NCBI RefSeq assembly: GCF_964204645.1
Contig: NC_134031.1
Location: 1,178,001 to 1,242,000 of the forward strand
Origin: Tubulanus polymorphus
Taxonomy: Eukaryota; Nemertea; Palaeonemertea; Tubulaniformes; Tubulanidae
Direction: 5' to 3'
Length of the DNA stretch: 64,000 nucleotides
Shown here: in pieces, positions 51,148 through 63,074 of the stretch
Numbering within the stretch: position 1 is the first letter of the stretch
Layout: each line of letters begins with the position of its first letter
Program-made: the position numbers and the translations under genes
Notes under the pieces: model-generated
Seen by the model: the letters and a program-made list of their open reading frames with translations, nothing else
What the model was told of the DNA's origin: nothing
Databases searched by the model: none

Positions 51148-52400
51148 CATAGACTGGTTACCGGTCTCTATCTTCCCATATTGAATGGGACAGGCAACCA
51201 GTCTATACTGTGGCAATCTCGATGCCATCAGGCTCGAATCCCTCCCTGGGGGAGGATGGGCAAAAATCCTCTACCTTCAAGTGAAGAGCTCGTGGTGATT
51301 TCAGCGTCTAAATCTAACAAACGATACATCAATGAAGCACAACATCTTATATTTTGTTCATAACCGGATTCATCAAATGAACGTATTCTGAGCTTAGGAG
51401 AGCAAAATTTGCAGCAGGTCAGGGGCGACTGGCAGGGTCGGGCTATGGGTAATTTACTGGAAGGTCGGGCTTATGGGGTGATTATCTGGAAGGTCGGGAT
51501 CATTGGTGATTTACTGCTGAATAGAGGATGTACAGGGGTGTCCCGGGTTTGAAACCTAGTAATTACTGACACTGATTCAGAGTGGTCCTGATGCTGAATA
51601 GAGGATGTGCAGGGTTGTCCCGGGTTTTTTGCAGGTCAGGGGCGACTGGCAGGGTCGGGCTATGGGTAATTTACTGGTAGGGTCGGGCTATGGGGTGATT
51701 AACTGGAAGGTCGGGATCATGGGTGATTTACTGCTGAATAGAGGATGTACACTAGGGGTGTCCCGGGTTTGAAACCCAGTAATTACTGACACTGATTCAG
51801 AGTGGTCCAGATGCCGAATAAAGGATGTACAGGGGTGTCCCGGGTTCGAACCCAGTAATTACTGATACTGATTCAGAGTGGTCCAGATGCTGAATAAAGG
51901 ATGTACCGTGGATTAGCGGATTTTTCATACACTAATGTGAATTGTCTCTGGCAACCAAGAGTCTACTGCCAGAGTCAGTTCGTGTTAGTTAATGCAAATC
52001 CAAGCATAGTGAATCTTAAGAATCGGCAGAACATAGCATCACAACCACTGACTGGTGAATTGATTAAGTTCAGAGTAGCTAATTAACTAAACAAACAAAG
52101 AGTTTCAAATAATTATATTTACTCTCATACAACAATTATACAAAATGCCAGGTGTGCTCGAGGAATTATAACTTAAGTTCCGCAAACACGTGGACTGTAT
52201 TTCAAAAACAGTGCAACCATGGACGTATAAACTATAAACTAGAGTTTATACGTCCATGGTCCAAGCATAGACTCTAAAATAGACACGTCTATAGCACACA
52301 ACCATGGACTCTAAACTGTGAGAGTTCATGGCTCCCCGCACTAAAACCAGAGATAAACCTGGCCGAATACCCTGGAAAGCGTAAGATTTAATGAATCGTT

Positions 52401-55400
52401 TACATGGCCGGCCGCCTATCTACCTTAGACCTTACATTACTTTTTTAAAAATCATGATCAAGCTAACCATAACAGACGCGGCAGATTACAAATTTCATTG
52501 ATTTATGAAATGACCCGGCCGATCAGGAAAAACAAGGTATTATCATTAGCCTTTTAATGGCTTAGATTATCCAAAATATAAGATTACTAGCTTTTAACAT
52601 CACATATACTACATCATGGAAGGTATTTCAAGGTTTTATTCGCCAAAAACATTTCCACTGCAACTGATTCATACAATTTGAATCAATAGGAAAATAACAA
52701 AATTACACACAGAATTGTAAACCTTGATCCATAAAACACCAACAATTAGGACTAGTCTGAAAGTCTAAGACTATTAATTTTACATTCACGAAGTCACTGG
52801 GTATAAGTGACACTTGGCTATTTCATGAAATGTGGAGCATTCAATCATATCAACTATTCAAATGACAATGTAAGAGAGATTTAAGATATTCTGTTTATAC
52901 AAAAAACTGCACAACATATAAACATTAAACTCATCAATCTTTATTTTCATTAACATTATTTTACAAGATAACTAGAGTTTTGCCAACTTTGCCTGAGATT
53001 TTCAAACATTATCAACTTTATTTTCTCCACATTGTTTCGTTTAATGAAAAGTATTTTGAAGGTTTTTTAATTAAGATATATTGAGTATCATGATATAGAT
53101 ATTGTTCAACTATCCATATGAATATAGCTAGGTAAATTACAAATAACTGATTGCTAAAGTATCTACAATTATCTACAACTTTTTTCAATATTTAAGATGG
53201 TCTAGTGCCTTAATTCTAAGCACTGCCAGCTGGCTAGCACTGGATCCTCTGTAACCAGCGCACATAAAACCTGTCCAACATTGTATGCATGAGTTATGAA
53301 AAATAAATATACTATAGCCATTGTCAAACCGACAATCAAAACATAGCTAGGATAATTTACTAATCAACACTGTTCATACATCCTCATTTATAAAAAACTG
53401 CTCCTCTTTATTCGATAGGACCTCAGTTTGATAGTTGCTATAAACCTAACTGACCAATCGAAAAGTTTTAAGATGAATAATGAACACGTATGTGTCATTT
53501 TATTCTCATGACAAAATTATACCTCGCTAAATAACAGGTATGTCCTCGAGGAATTATCAACATAAAAGCATTCAAACTAGAGACAAATCCTACTAAGTCA
53601 TCCTGGAAAGCTTAGTATTAACTTAACGTTCTAAATTTCATTTTCATTAACATCATTTTTACTAGACAACTAGAATTTTCACTGCACCTTGTCTTAACTA
53701 AACATTTTCAAACATTATCAGTTCACTCATTTAATACAATGTTATTTCAGGGAAAACATGACAATAATTTTACTATCGATAACTAATCATGTTTATAGCT
53801 GTTTAACATTCTTTCTAAAAAAGAGTAAAATGTATCTCCCAGATATTATCCCTAAAACAATTAACAGTTACAGCAGTGATAGGGTGTGATATATAGGTAA
53901 AAGGACGCGTGATCTTTCATCAGTTATTCGAAGCATTCTATCGAATCAGTTATTTTTTAGTGTGTTTGATTTAGTTAAGGTTTATGGTTATTTGTTTTGT
54001 TTATTACTAACTGATCCGATAGAACACTTAAAACAACAACAGAAAAGATCATAAGAGGTTGGGAAACACGGAGAAGGTTGTTCTATGAAAGAAGAACCTT
54101 TAATAATTAGATTAAGTTGATAAGAAAAAATTCCTGATGACGGAGCCCTATATTAACTTATTGTTTGTTGGTTTTGTTTACTTTTTTATTACTTAGTTTT
54201 ATTTGTTTTTTTTTATATTATTTATTTTGTTATGTAGTTTTGTTTATTTTTTTTAATTATGTTCTTTGTATTTTGTACTATTTATTACTATTTACATCAG
54301 GAATTTTTTACCGGTGAGATTATGGGCTCACTTAAAAAAGTGCTACAAATTCACTGCTGCACCTAAATAATAGTTTCCTTATTGAACTCCCGAAGTTAAG
54401 TGATCATTAGTATGAAAGCCACTCAACCTAATGATATGAATGACGATGAAAGAAGTTAAAACAGCTATAAACAAAATTAAAACGATCAAAATTATTGCTG
54501 GCCATTATTATTTATTCCTTTATATTACATTATTCCTAGTATTACCTCTCATACCTCTGTGGATACAATGTACTACAATATAAGTTTCATATAACTAGCT
54601 AGGATCACCTACATGGAAGCACAATTCTAAACTCCATGTGAAAATCAAGATATTCTACTCATTAGTCAAATCGCCTTAACGGGCCTTAAAATTATGGCAT
54701 AAAAAAAAATCAACACTTGGGTATATTAACTTATTATGTGTACACAGAACACTGCCTAATATTATATGGTTTCCTTAACTACACGTGACGATATTCGGGG
54801 GGCGTAGCCAGTTTGTACTGAAGGCCCGGCCCTTCACTTTTTGGTCAAGGTATCATTTTCAAAACATCTTTATTCCAAACCCATAAACTTGCTGGGTGAG
54901 TTTAGGAGTCCAAAGTCATTATGTACCAACTTCCTTTATTGTGTTTAAAAGTTGCAACCGTTTAACTGACTACGCTCCCCCTTTTGAACATTTAGGCTAT
55001 GCAAATCATTAAATTATTTTCACTCTCAGGAAATATAAAATGAATCACTATTTCTAAGATTAATCGAATAAAGACCAATGGACTATGTCATTATAACAAA
55101 TCATGCACAGCTACGTTTAACTGAGTATGAAGATTATTTGAACTATCCCATAGATTCTATATCTCAGTTTAGGTGTATTTCAACTGACCTACGAGTCGAG
55201 AGGCTGAAAGCTATCAACACTATGAATTAATGGAGCGTAGATTTTATGAGACTCCCAGAAGGAACTTTCTGTCAAATTACAAAGGACATGACACATCTGT
55301 TTACAAACCGAAAACATTTTGCCTAATCAATATATGAATAGTTCCTTCTCAGGCCCAGAGCCCTAATTAACTAACTTCAATTTTCATTGATCAACATTAA

Positions 55401-55520
55401 AACTATTTCTTTTTTTCCGCCTCTTCAAATAGACAGTGAATTTTAAGACGCATTTTGGAACCCATGTTACACATCAGACTGGTTTGTAAAAAGGTAATGC
55501 TCAAAATAAATCAATACTTT
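52401..55520. other. AT-rich spacer with decayed duplicate flank copies
   Basis: At 52.92-53.19 kb and 53.53-53.70 kb lie diverged copies of the 40.35-40.60 kb flank (acaagataactagagtttt and tcaactatccatatgaatat). Long T-rich stretches occur near 54.16-54.28 kb. No coding sequence recognised. Confidence 0.55.
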
Positions 55521-55524
55521 ACAT

Positions 55525-55830
55525 ATTCTACTGACGTTGCTGCTCCTGAATAAGTGTTTATAAGACACGCATTGTCTGTGCTGCTCCTGAATAAGTGTTT
55601 ATAAGATACGCATTGTCTCTGCTGCTCCTGAATAAGTGTTTATAAGATACGCATAGTCTCTGCTGCTCCTGAACAAGTGTTTATAAGATACGCATAGTCT
55701 CTGCTGCTCCTGAACAAGTATTAATAAGATACGCATTGTCTGTGCTGCTCCTGAATAACTGTTCACAATATATTTACATTGTCTCTGCTGCTCCTGAATA
55801 ATTGTTTATATATACCGGTAAGACACGCAT
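55525..55830. repeat. 43-bp minisatellite, about seven copies
   Basis: Unit gctgctcctgaataagtgtt then tataagatacgcattgtctc. Directly downstream, on the minus-strand reading, of the exon-like modules. Confidence 0.92.
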
Positions 55831-56046
55831 TGTCTCTTCTCCACCTATTGTAGAAGAAATCCGTCATTGGGCGATAAACCGCTGCTGGCTAAATTTCTCC
55901 TCTGGACTTCTAGGCCTATGCAGTCGAATTCAAGATGGTTCTTCTGTGGTAGTTGATGATTTCAATTCAAGATGGACTCTTCTGTTGGCAGATTCTAGAT
56001 GACGAGTTGATCTCAGGCTGAGCTTCTTCTAATAGATGTGATTTAG

Positions 56047-57110
56047 CTGAAATAAATAAAAGAAGATATCCTGTAATTATATAATATCTTACAATATACA
56101 CAATTTTTCATGTAGCATTAATAATAATAAATTCCATGTACCGTAAATCAATTTCATTTAGAATTAATCGCAATAATTCCATCTATATTAAGTTACCTTT
56201 TATGATTGCTGGGTTGATGATTTTGATTCTAGTTGGCTGTGCGCTGTTCCAGTTGGTCGATTTTGGACGAGTAGTTGATCTCAAGCTGGGTTTTTCATAT
56301 AGTTGAAATTTAGCTGCAATGATTAAAAGATTTTATCCTGTAATGACAAGTTTTTTCAATGAGAATTTATCGCAATAATTCCATCTATATTAAGTTACCT
56401 TTTATGATTGCTGGGTTCGTTATCGGTGTGGATCATCTAAGTTGATTGGTTGATGATTTGATTCTAGTTGGCTGTGCACTGTTCCAGTTGGTCGACTTCA
56501 GATGAGTAGTTGATCTCAAGCTGGGTTTTTCATATAGTTGAAATTTAGCTGCAATGATTAAAAGATTTTATCCTGTAATGACAAGTTTTTTCAATGAGAA
56601 TTTATCGCAATAATTCCATCTATATTAAGTTACCTTTTATGATTGCTGGGTTCGTTATCGGTGTGGATCATCTAAGTTGATTGGTTGATGATTTGATTCT
56701 AGTTGGCTGTGCGCTGTTCCAGTTGGTCGACTTCAGATGAGTAGTTGATCTCAAGCTGGGTTTTTCATATAGTTGAAATTTAGCTGCAATGATTAAAAGA
56801 GTTTATCCTGTAATGACAAATTTTTTCAATTAGAATTTATCGCAATAATTCCATCTATATTAAGTTACCTTTTATGATTGCTGGGTTCGTTATCGGTGTG
56901 GATCATCTAAGTTGATTGGTTGATGATTTGATTCTAGTTGGCTGTGCGCTGTTCCAGTTGGTCGATTTTGGACGAGTAGTTGATCTCAAGCTGGGTTTTT
57001 CATATAGTTGAAATTTAGCTGCAATGATTAAAAGAAGTTATCCTGTAATGACAAGCTTTTTCAATGAGAATTTATCGCAATAATTCCATCTATATTAAGT
57101 TACCTTTTAT
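56047..57110. repeat. 235-bp tandem repeat, four and a half copies
   Basis: Unit includes tttatcgcaataattccatc, tatattaagttacctttta, gctgggttcgttatcggtgt and gctgtgcgctgttccagttg. The copy next to 56.2 kb lacks about 33 bp. Each unit is one exon plus one intron on the minus strand. Confidence 0.94.
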
Positions 57111-57149
57111 GATTGCCGGGTTCATTATCGGCGAGGGTCTCCTAAGTTG

Positions 57150-57655
57150 GTTGTCTAATTTTACATATTTTTTTTTCATATAACTTTTTTTCTGCCTAAT
57201 TTAATACATTGAGATTTTGGAAATAACTATATTTTACAATATTTGGTCTTTTTTTCATGTAACTAGTCCGAAAGTTTACAAGGTTGAATAATTTTATCTA
57301 TTTTTTTCTGCCTAATTTAATACATTGAGATTTTGGAAATAACTATATTTTACAATATTTGGTCTTTTTTTCATGTAACTAGTCCGAAAGTTTACAAGGT
57401 TGAATAATTTTATCTATTTTTTTTCTGCCTAATTTAATACATCGAGATTTTGGAAATAACTATATTTTACAATATTTGGTCTTTTTTTCATGTAACTAGT
57501 CCGAAAGTTTACAAGGTTGAATAATTTTATCTATTTTTTTCTGCCTAATCTAATACATCGAAATTTTGGAAATAACTATATTTTACAATATTTGGTCTTT
57601 TTTTCATGTAAATAGTCCGAAAGTTTACAAGGTTGAATAATTTTGTCTAGTTTTA
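57150..57655. repeat. About 120-bp tandem repeat, four copies
   Basis: Unit: ctgcctaatttaatacattg, agattttggaaataactata, ttttacaatatttggtcttt and catgtaactagtccgaaag. A fifth diverged part (tgcctattttaatatatcg) is near 57829. Confidence 0.94.
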
Positions 57656-57659
57656 TATT

Positions 57660-60600
57660 CAAAATCGGAAATCGAAGTACAGATATAGTTGTGTGATCGG
57701 GGGTCGATTTTACATACATTTTGTTTTCTTTAAAACCAAGCACATAATTGGAAAATCTGGTTCGGGTTCATTCAATTAATCTTCCAACCAGTCTGAACCG
57801 GCAAGCGACTGATTGGGGTCAATTAAGTTGACTGCCTATTTTAATATATCGAGATATGGAATATCTATTTTACAAGGTTGAAGATCACTTTGTACATTTT
57901 ATGACTAGTTGATTAATAATATAGCTGAAAAAAGAGCAAAATCTTGTGAGCAGAAAATCCTTTCGAATATCACTGATCATGATTAACGTGTCAATTCATA
58001 CATATAAGATCAGCAATGTGGACCGGAAAGTAGATTTTGATACTAGTCAATTATTAAACGATTCAATTAATTAATCTATATTCATTCTAGATATCTGATA
58101 TTGATTATTATAGTTTAACAACAATTCGAGTAAAGCATCTCTAGCTATCTTGAGAATACCAGAGTTACAGCAAATTTAATAATGCATAATCAATCTGTTC
58201 AAATCTTTTTTTGTACTGTAGTTTCTCTTCTTCTATCTTCAGAAATTCTTGATGTTTTTCTTCCATGGGTGCTAAACACCCAGTGGCCATTAGGCTTTTA
58301 TTAAAACTCACGCCCATCATATAGTGCAAACTTGCTAGTAATATTGCCCCCTATATACATTTCGATTGTCAGCTTAACCATGTTCATATTATCAAATTAA
58401 CTTCATCGTCAATTAATAAACTTTAAGAGATATGTTGTCTACCACAGATGGTAACATCTGTGCCCAGTGAATGGTATTCTCATCCATTTTAGTAATTCTA
58501 AATATTGCACGTAAAATATATACAATGATCTTGTAATTATGATAATATAACTAACTAGAGTGAGTGCGCTGCCAGCATTGAGCACACTGATCCTATAAGC
58601 AACATGGTTCTACAGATTTAAGAAACCTTGAATCATCCCCACATCTTGACAAATCCAGAATTCTGCAAAGCCTTAATGATTTAATAAATCCAACGCACAA
58701 GAGACAGAGTTAAAACGCACCCTGTATAGGGTATAGGCCTAAACCAATAGATAATTATACAGTTATTAATTAGTTGTCTTATCAACCCATATGGTTTGGA
58801 TTTGAGCACTTTTACCTTATATGAAGATGCTGAGTTAATCTTTATCGTAGATACCTAATAAATCAATTAATGTCCTAGCTATAATCAAAATTGTCTCGGA
58901 CAATATTTTATATGGGGCTTGAAATTTCTACACAAGAAGAATTTCAAATCCGGTATAAATTTGAATTCATCATTTCAACTGCTAATTTTACATCAGAGCT
59001 TTTGATACCTAGCTTAACGAACCCAGAATTCCCCAAAACCTAACTGATTCAACAGATCCCTCACACATGTGGCCCAGTTAGACGCAGACAACATTGCACG
59101 ATACAGTTGTCTCATCCACTGCACTATTTTTTAAATTATTTTCACTTATATTCATTATATTGAATTAATTCAAACAAATTTTCTAGATATCTAAGCGATC
59201 CGTTAATTAGTCATCATACTAGCTACATCTTAATTATCAGTCAACAATATTTATATTTATATGGAGCCTGAAAATCTACACGAGTAGAATTTCAGATGTG
59301 GTGAATTCATCACTATTTGAATTCATCAGAAATTAAGATAAAAGCACATTTTTAGTGGTAAATTAGACACACTGTGTATAAGGATCGAAAGACCTTGTTA
59401 TGACCGGACCTCCCTGTTGCGGTGCAAGACATGATGCTGGAATATAGTTTGAAGGAGAGGGGTTAGTAAAAGAGAGCTATTAGCAAGAGGAATAAGACCT
59501 AAGTTTAGGATATCCTGTCACATTAAGGCTCTCAATCTGACATACACAGTGAAATTAAAATATTCTCCCTTCCAAATTCAGGAATGTATTTTTGCACGTA
59601 CAGATTTGTTTTATCTCCCTTCAATCGGAAGTAAATCTGCATTAAATGAATTTGGCAATATGTATCAAAACTAATACAGCTGTATGACGACACAATAGGT
59701 TCACTTTAGATACAGATAAATAATCAATTTGCTCAGATACACATGTATCAGCTACATTTTAAATGTCAATGGACTTGAATTAAAAATAATTTCACATAAC
59801 AATTGAATTAACCTTAATTGTAGATATCTAAGTAATACGTTAATGAGTAATTCATCTTAGCTATATTCTAATTGTCAGTTAATAAACTATATTATGCGTC
59901 ACTTGACACACAGTATGGCTTTTAGATATCATTTGAATCAGTAAGGTTTTGGTAAATTTTGGCAATATTGAAGAGTATGACCAGTCGCCGTAAGTACGGC
60001 AGTTGGAGATATAAATACTGATCAGTCGATGAGACTGATTCACTTATCATATAGATATGCTCAAATATACATATATCAGCTATATCTAAATTGTCAGTTT
60101 AATGATATTTAATGGACCTGTACCACATATAAATTATTTCATACATAGCATATAAATAGTTTTTGATCTTACATGAAATATTAAATTCATCTTAATTGTG
60201 GATATCTAAGCCATTGGTTAATGAGCAATTTTTCCTAGCTATATATATGATGATTGTCAGTTAAACAATAATCATAGCCCAAAACAAGGCACAGAGTATG
60301 GCTCTGGGGAATGCTTTGAATCAATTAAAGCTTTCTTTATTCTAGATTTATCAAAGTGCTGAGACCAAATCACAGTTTCTAAAAGACCCGCAGTCCATAG
60401 TTTTCCCCATATATATTACACCAGATCTCGATAGAGCCCTAGACAATATTTCATACATCTTTCCCCCAGGAATTCATTAATGTAATGGGTAAAGCAGCAT
60501 ATAATATATACTGTAAAGTGCCCGAATCTTTATAAATGACATATGTATCAATATATTATTTGAAAAACATCTATTAACCGACGATAAAGTTTATTTGATA

Positions 60601-61100
60601 TATATCTTTACAAGTAAAGCCAGCCTAAATGTATATGGGGCCCTAAAATATCTACACCTGAAGAATTTCTCGTCAAACATTATAAGATATTGAATGATTG
60701 CTAATATCTAAGCGATTGGTTAATTAGTAAATTGTCCTATCTATATCTTGATTGTCAGTTAAACAAGCCATATGAGGCCTGAAATATCTACGGTACATTC
60801 GAAAAATTTCACATAAGATATTGAATTTACCTTAATTGTACATACTTAAAAAATCTTTTAATCAATAACTGACCAATCTACCTTTAATTATCAGACCAAA
60901 GAATATTCAAGGGACCTCACTCAATCATTTTGTCCAATATTGTAAATATTCAAGCAATCATTGCCCTAGCTATATTTCAATTTACTTTTAACAATATACC
61001 GGCCATAGAGCTTCAACAAAGTAGTGCGGAGATGGTGAGCTTGACCAGCGTCCTGTATCCTCACCAGCGCCTATGCATTCTACCCCAGATATGAAATATC
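57660..61100. repeat. Old degenerate satellite-like AT-rich region
   Basis: A motif of the form ttaattgtagatatctaag, then ggttaatgagtaatt, then ctagctatatctaaattgtcagttaa recurs loosely about every 300-450 bp at 58.83, 59.18, 59.81, 60.05, 60.19, 60.70 and 60.83 kb. No coding sequence recognised. Confidence 0.6.
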
Positions 61101-61449
61101 AACTTAGCTTTATGTATGTATGCATTCCTGTTGCCATGCAGGATGAGACTGCCAGGTTTGGTTGCGGCAGGACTTTCGGTGTTTGGTTCATTCAACATGG
61201 AGTCTTTTGTGGGCACTTCTAGTGGGTAGATTTTAGATGGGCCTTTCTGGATTAACCTGAAATGAGTAAAAGAACGATATTCTGTAGTTACACAATCCTT
61301 TCCGTGTCATACATCGTAATTTACACATGTATCAACTTAACTTTCAATATTGCTGAGTTCAGTGTTCTTTTTTCGCCATCTTCAATAGTCGCCTTCAGCA
61401 TCTTCTTCTTCATCTTGGGAGTCCTGAAATGAAAAAAAAAGAGAAGAGC

Positions 61450-61735
61450 GATGAAAACCTGGTACGGAACAAAACTAATGTCTTTACAGCTCTCCGTCGC
61501 CAGTCACATGCCGAGAACACCAGACAATGAGCCAGCCAGGAATATACTGCCCTCTACACGCCCTCACACAGAACGCGAAAACCAGGATGACGACGCCTCA
61601 CATTCCCCATCTAACTGCAGGATGTACTGGGCGACGTCAGTAACTGACACACCTGTAAAATTGCACGAAACACAAATAGCGCAGTACAACCAGCTTGACC
61701 GGGTTGAGATTCAGGATCTCAACTAGCACCCAAAA
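61450..61735 (+). mobile_element. LINE 3'-end fragment (CR1/Jockey-like reverse transcriptase C-terminus), + copy
   Basis: Aligns base by base with the inverted copy at 62020-62260 (shared ggaacaaaactaatgtc and ctgccctctacacgccctca). In pieces it encodes an LYTPS-RTRKPG motif like the end of LINE ORF2. The reading frame is broken by shifts and stops. Confidence 0.6.
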
Positions 61736-62010
61736 GCGTGACAAGAGACTTCATCCACTGACCGAGGTTGTCACAAGGACACAATGAAACTAGCACTCAC
61801 AAGCCGACGAGAGACTTCATCCACTGACCGAGGTTGTCACAAGGACACAATGAAAACTAGCACTCAAACTAGAAATCAAAGAGCGTGACAGTAGAATCAT
61901 CCCTCAGCCGACTCAGAATACCAGAAACAAAGAGCGTGACAGTAGAATCATCCCTCATCCGGGTGGTCACAAGGACACAATGAATGCTAGTAGCGTGACA
62001 ATCCAGTATA
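61736..62010. repeat. Tandem repeats between the inverted LINE ends
   Basis: Two copies of gagacttcatccactgaccg plus aggttgtcacaaggacacaa, then two of aaagagcgtgacagtagaat plus catccctca. These may be 3'-tail repeats of the LINE. Confidence 0.85.
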
Positions 62011-62019
62011 ACCACTCCA

Positions 62020-62275
62020 TTTGTATCCCGCGCAATCCCACAGATATGCCCGTCATTGACATCACTCAGTACACTTTGTAGATAGGTGGGGGCAGTGAGG
62101 CCTCGTCATCCTGGTTTTCGTGTTCCGTATGAGGGCGTGTAGAGGGCAGAATTTCCTGACCGACTCTTTGTCTGACATCCTCGACACGTGACCGGCGAAG
62201 GAGAGCTGATGCTTTCGGACATTAGTTTTGTTCCAGCAAACGTTGAAATTGGACAGAGAAATCGGCCCTGAAAAA
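62020..62275 (-). mobile_element. LINE 3'-end fragment, - copy
   Basis: Minus strand shows KHQLSFAGHVSRMSDKESV, then LYTPSYGTRKPG and TYLQSVLSDV after a stop. The order GH-x-x-RM, YGxRKxGR and a following YLxxVLxD helix matches the C-terminal end of CR1/Jockey-clade reverse transcriptase ORFs. Both copies share the TGA, so it predates their split or belongs to the family remnant. Confidence 0.65.
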
Positions 62276-62454
62276 TAAAACGGGTTAGAACCTGCAAAAA
62301 AGAACGGATTAATAAACACGAAACAGTACAGGACAGCACAGAGACAAACAGTAACACATAAAACATATAGACGTCGTTCCTCAGGAAGCAGGAACAGGAG
62401 CAGGAGCGGGAGCGCAGCGAAAATCGCCAGGAGAATCCACGGTAGCATGTTCAC
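62276..62454 (-). CDS. Two-span membrane ORF possibly opening a minus-strand gene
   Basis: Starts MNMLPWILLAIFAALPLLLL and continues through PEERRLYVLCVTVCLCAVLY to INPFFFAG. There are two hydrophobic spans with a short charged turn. The DNA is GC-rich at the 5' part and not low-complexity. The ORF then runs into the LINE fragment to 62062. Acceptor-like ttttttgcag and ttatttttcag lie within it. It is head-to-head with the gene at 63075. Function unknown. Confidence 0.28.
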
Positions 62455-62455
62455 A

Positions 62456-63074
62456 GTGTGAGTGTGCAGAGGTGAATGGCCTATGCTGGTTGGTGTACAC
62501 CGTGGTCAGCCGGTGACGTATTCAATAGCGCGTATAAATGATATCAACAACTCTGAATAGCCGCAATTGTGTCTCCATTGTTGTTGAATGGATTTAAATT
62601 GAGAGCTTATAGAAGGTTCCACTACCGGTTGAACACGCGCCAGTAGCCAGCTGAACAAAATCGTGGAACTTAAGGCCATAAAATAAATTTCTTTGATTGC
62701 CCACACTGCTCTACGCACGGCCTCCGAATTTAGCCACCGCGCCTGCCTGGGTTTTTTTCTTTTATTTTGATATAAGGTCTACTGGATTTTACGGTACCTC
62801 ATCAATTTCGTTTATGAAAGTCCATATTAAGAATTTCGTTTCTTGTTTATATATTGTTCGAAATATGGTCTGCGAAGTGAACAATCAATTCGCGTCGGTC
62901 GGGGTCCCGTCGGTGTGGCGGGTCGGGTCCCGCTGGCCGGTCGGGGGTGCTCCATCAGTCCATTGGACTGTTGTTAAGCGGTTGACGAAAAGCGATTGAC
63001 GATTAGCGAATCGACGATGACGATGGCGGCACCGCGTGGAAATATTAATTAATCATCATTAAATTAAATTGAAA
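62456..63074 (+). promoter_or_regulatory. CpG-rich promoter region of the 63-kb gene with uORF
   Basis: The 62890-63035 part is GC- and CpG-rich with repeated ggtcggg words and a CCAAT box (ccattgg) near 62961. A YY1-like GATGGCGGC at about 63022 overlaps a 10-codon uORF (63023-63052, MAAPRGNIN then TAA) that precedes the main ATG. Confidence 0.45.

Larger units (their letters stand above)
39900..52400. repeat. Young tandem segmental duplication cluster
   Basis: A complex unit repeats four times. Landmarks: tagactggttccctgtactc at about 40973, 43911, 47389 and 50871, and accgtggattagcggattt at about 42717, 45096, 48577 and 51906. Periods are about 2.4-2.9 kb for the first unit and 3.3-3.5 kb for the later ones, which carry an extra 1,097-bp block. 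Copies are almost identical. Both ends carry the same flank (ccaggtgtgctcgagg and gtataaactataaactag near 40.0-40.2 kb and 52.1-52.3 kb), and further diverged flank copies occur at 52.9-53.2 and 53.5-53.7 kb. Confidence 0.93.
55834..61423 (-). ncRNA. Candidate minus-strand transcript with tandemly duplicated exons
   Basis: Read on the minus strand, at least seven exon-like blocks have acceptors and donors. Intact modules are 57018-56869, 56783-56634 and 56548-56399 (150 bp each) and a shortened 56313-56197. Each starts after aatcattgcag and ends AAAAG|GTAACTTAAT, with 85-nt introns. A related last block starts at 56046 after tttatttcag. Upstream relatives are 61256-61109 (after actcatttcag, donor GCTAAG) and 61423-61342 (after ttcatttcag, donor GTTAAG). 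All module frames meet stops, so a long noncoding RNA or a decayed gene is more likely than a protein gene. Transcription is inferred. Confidence 0.4.
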
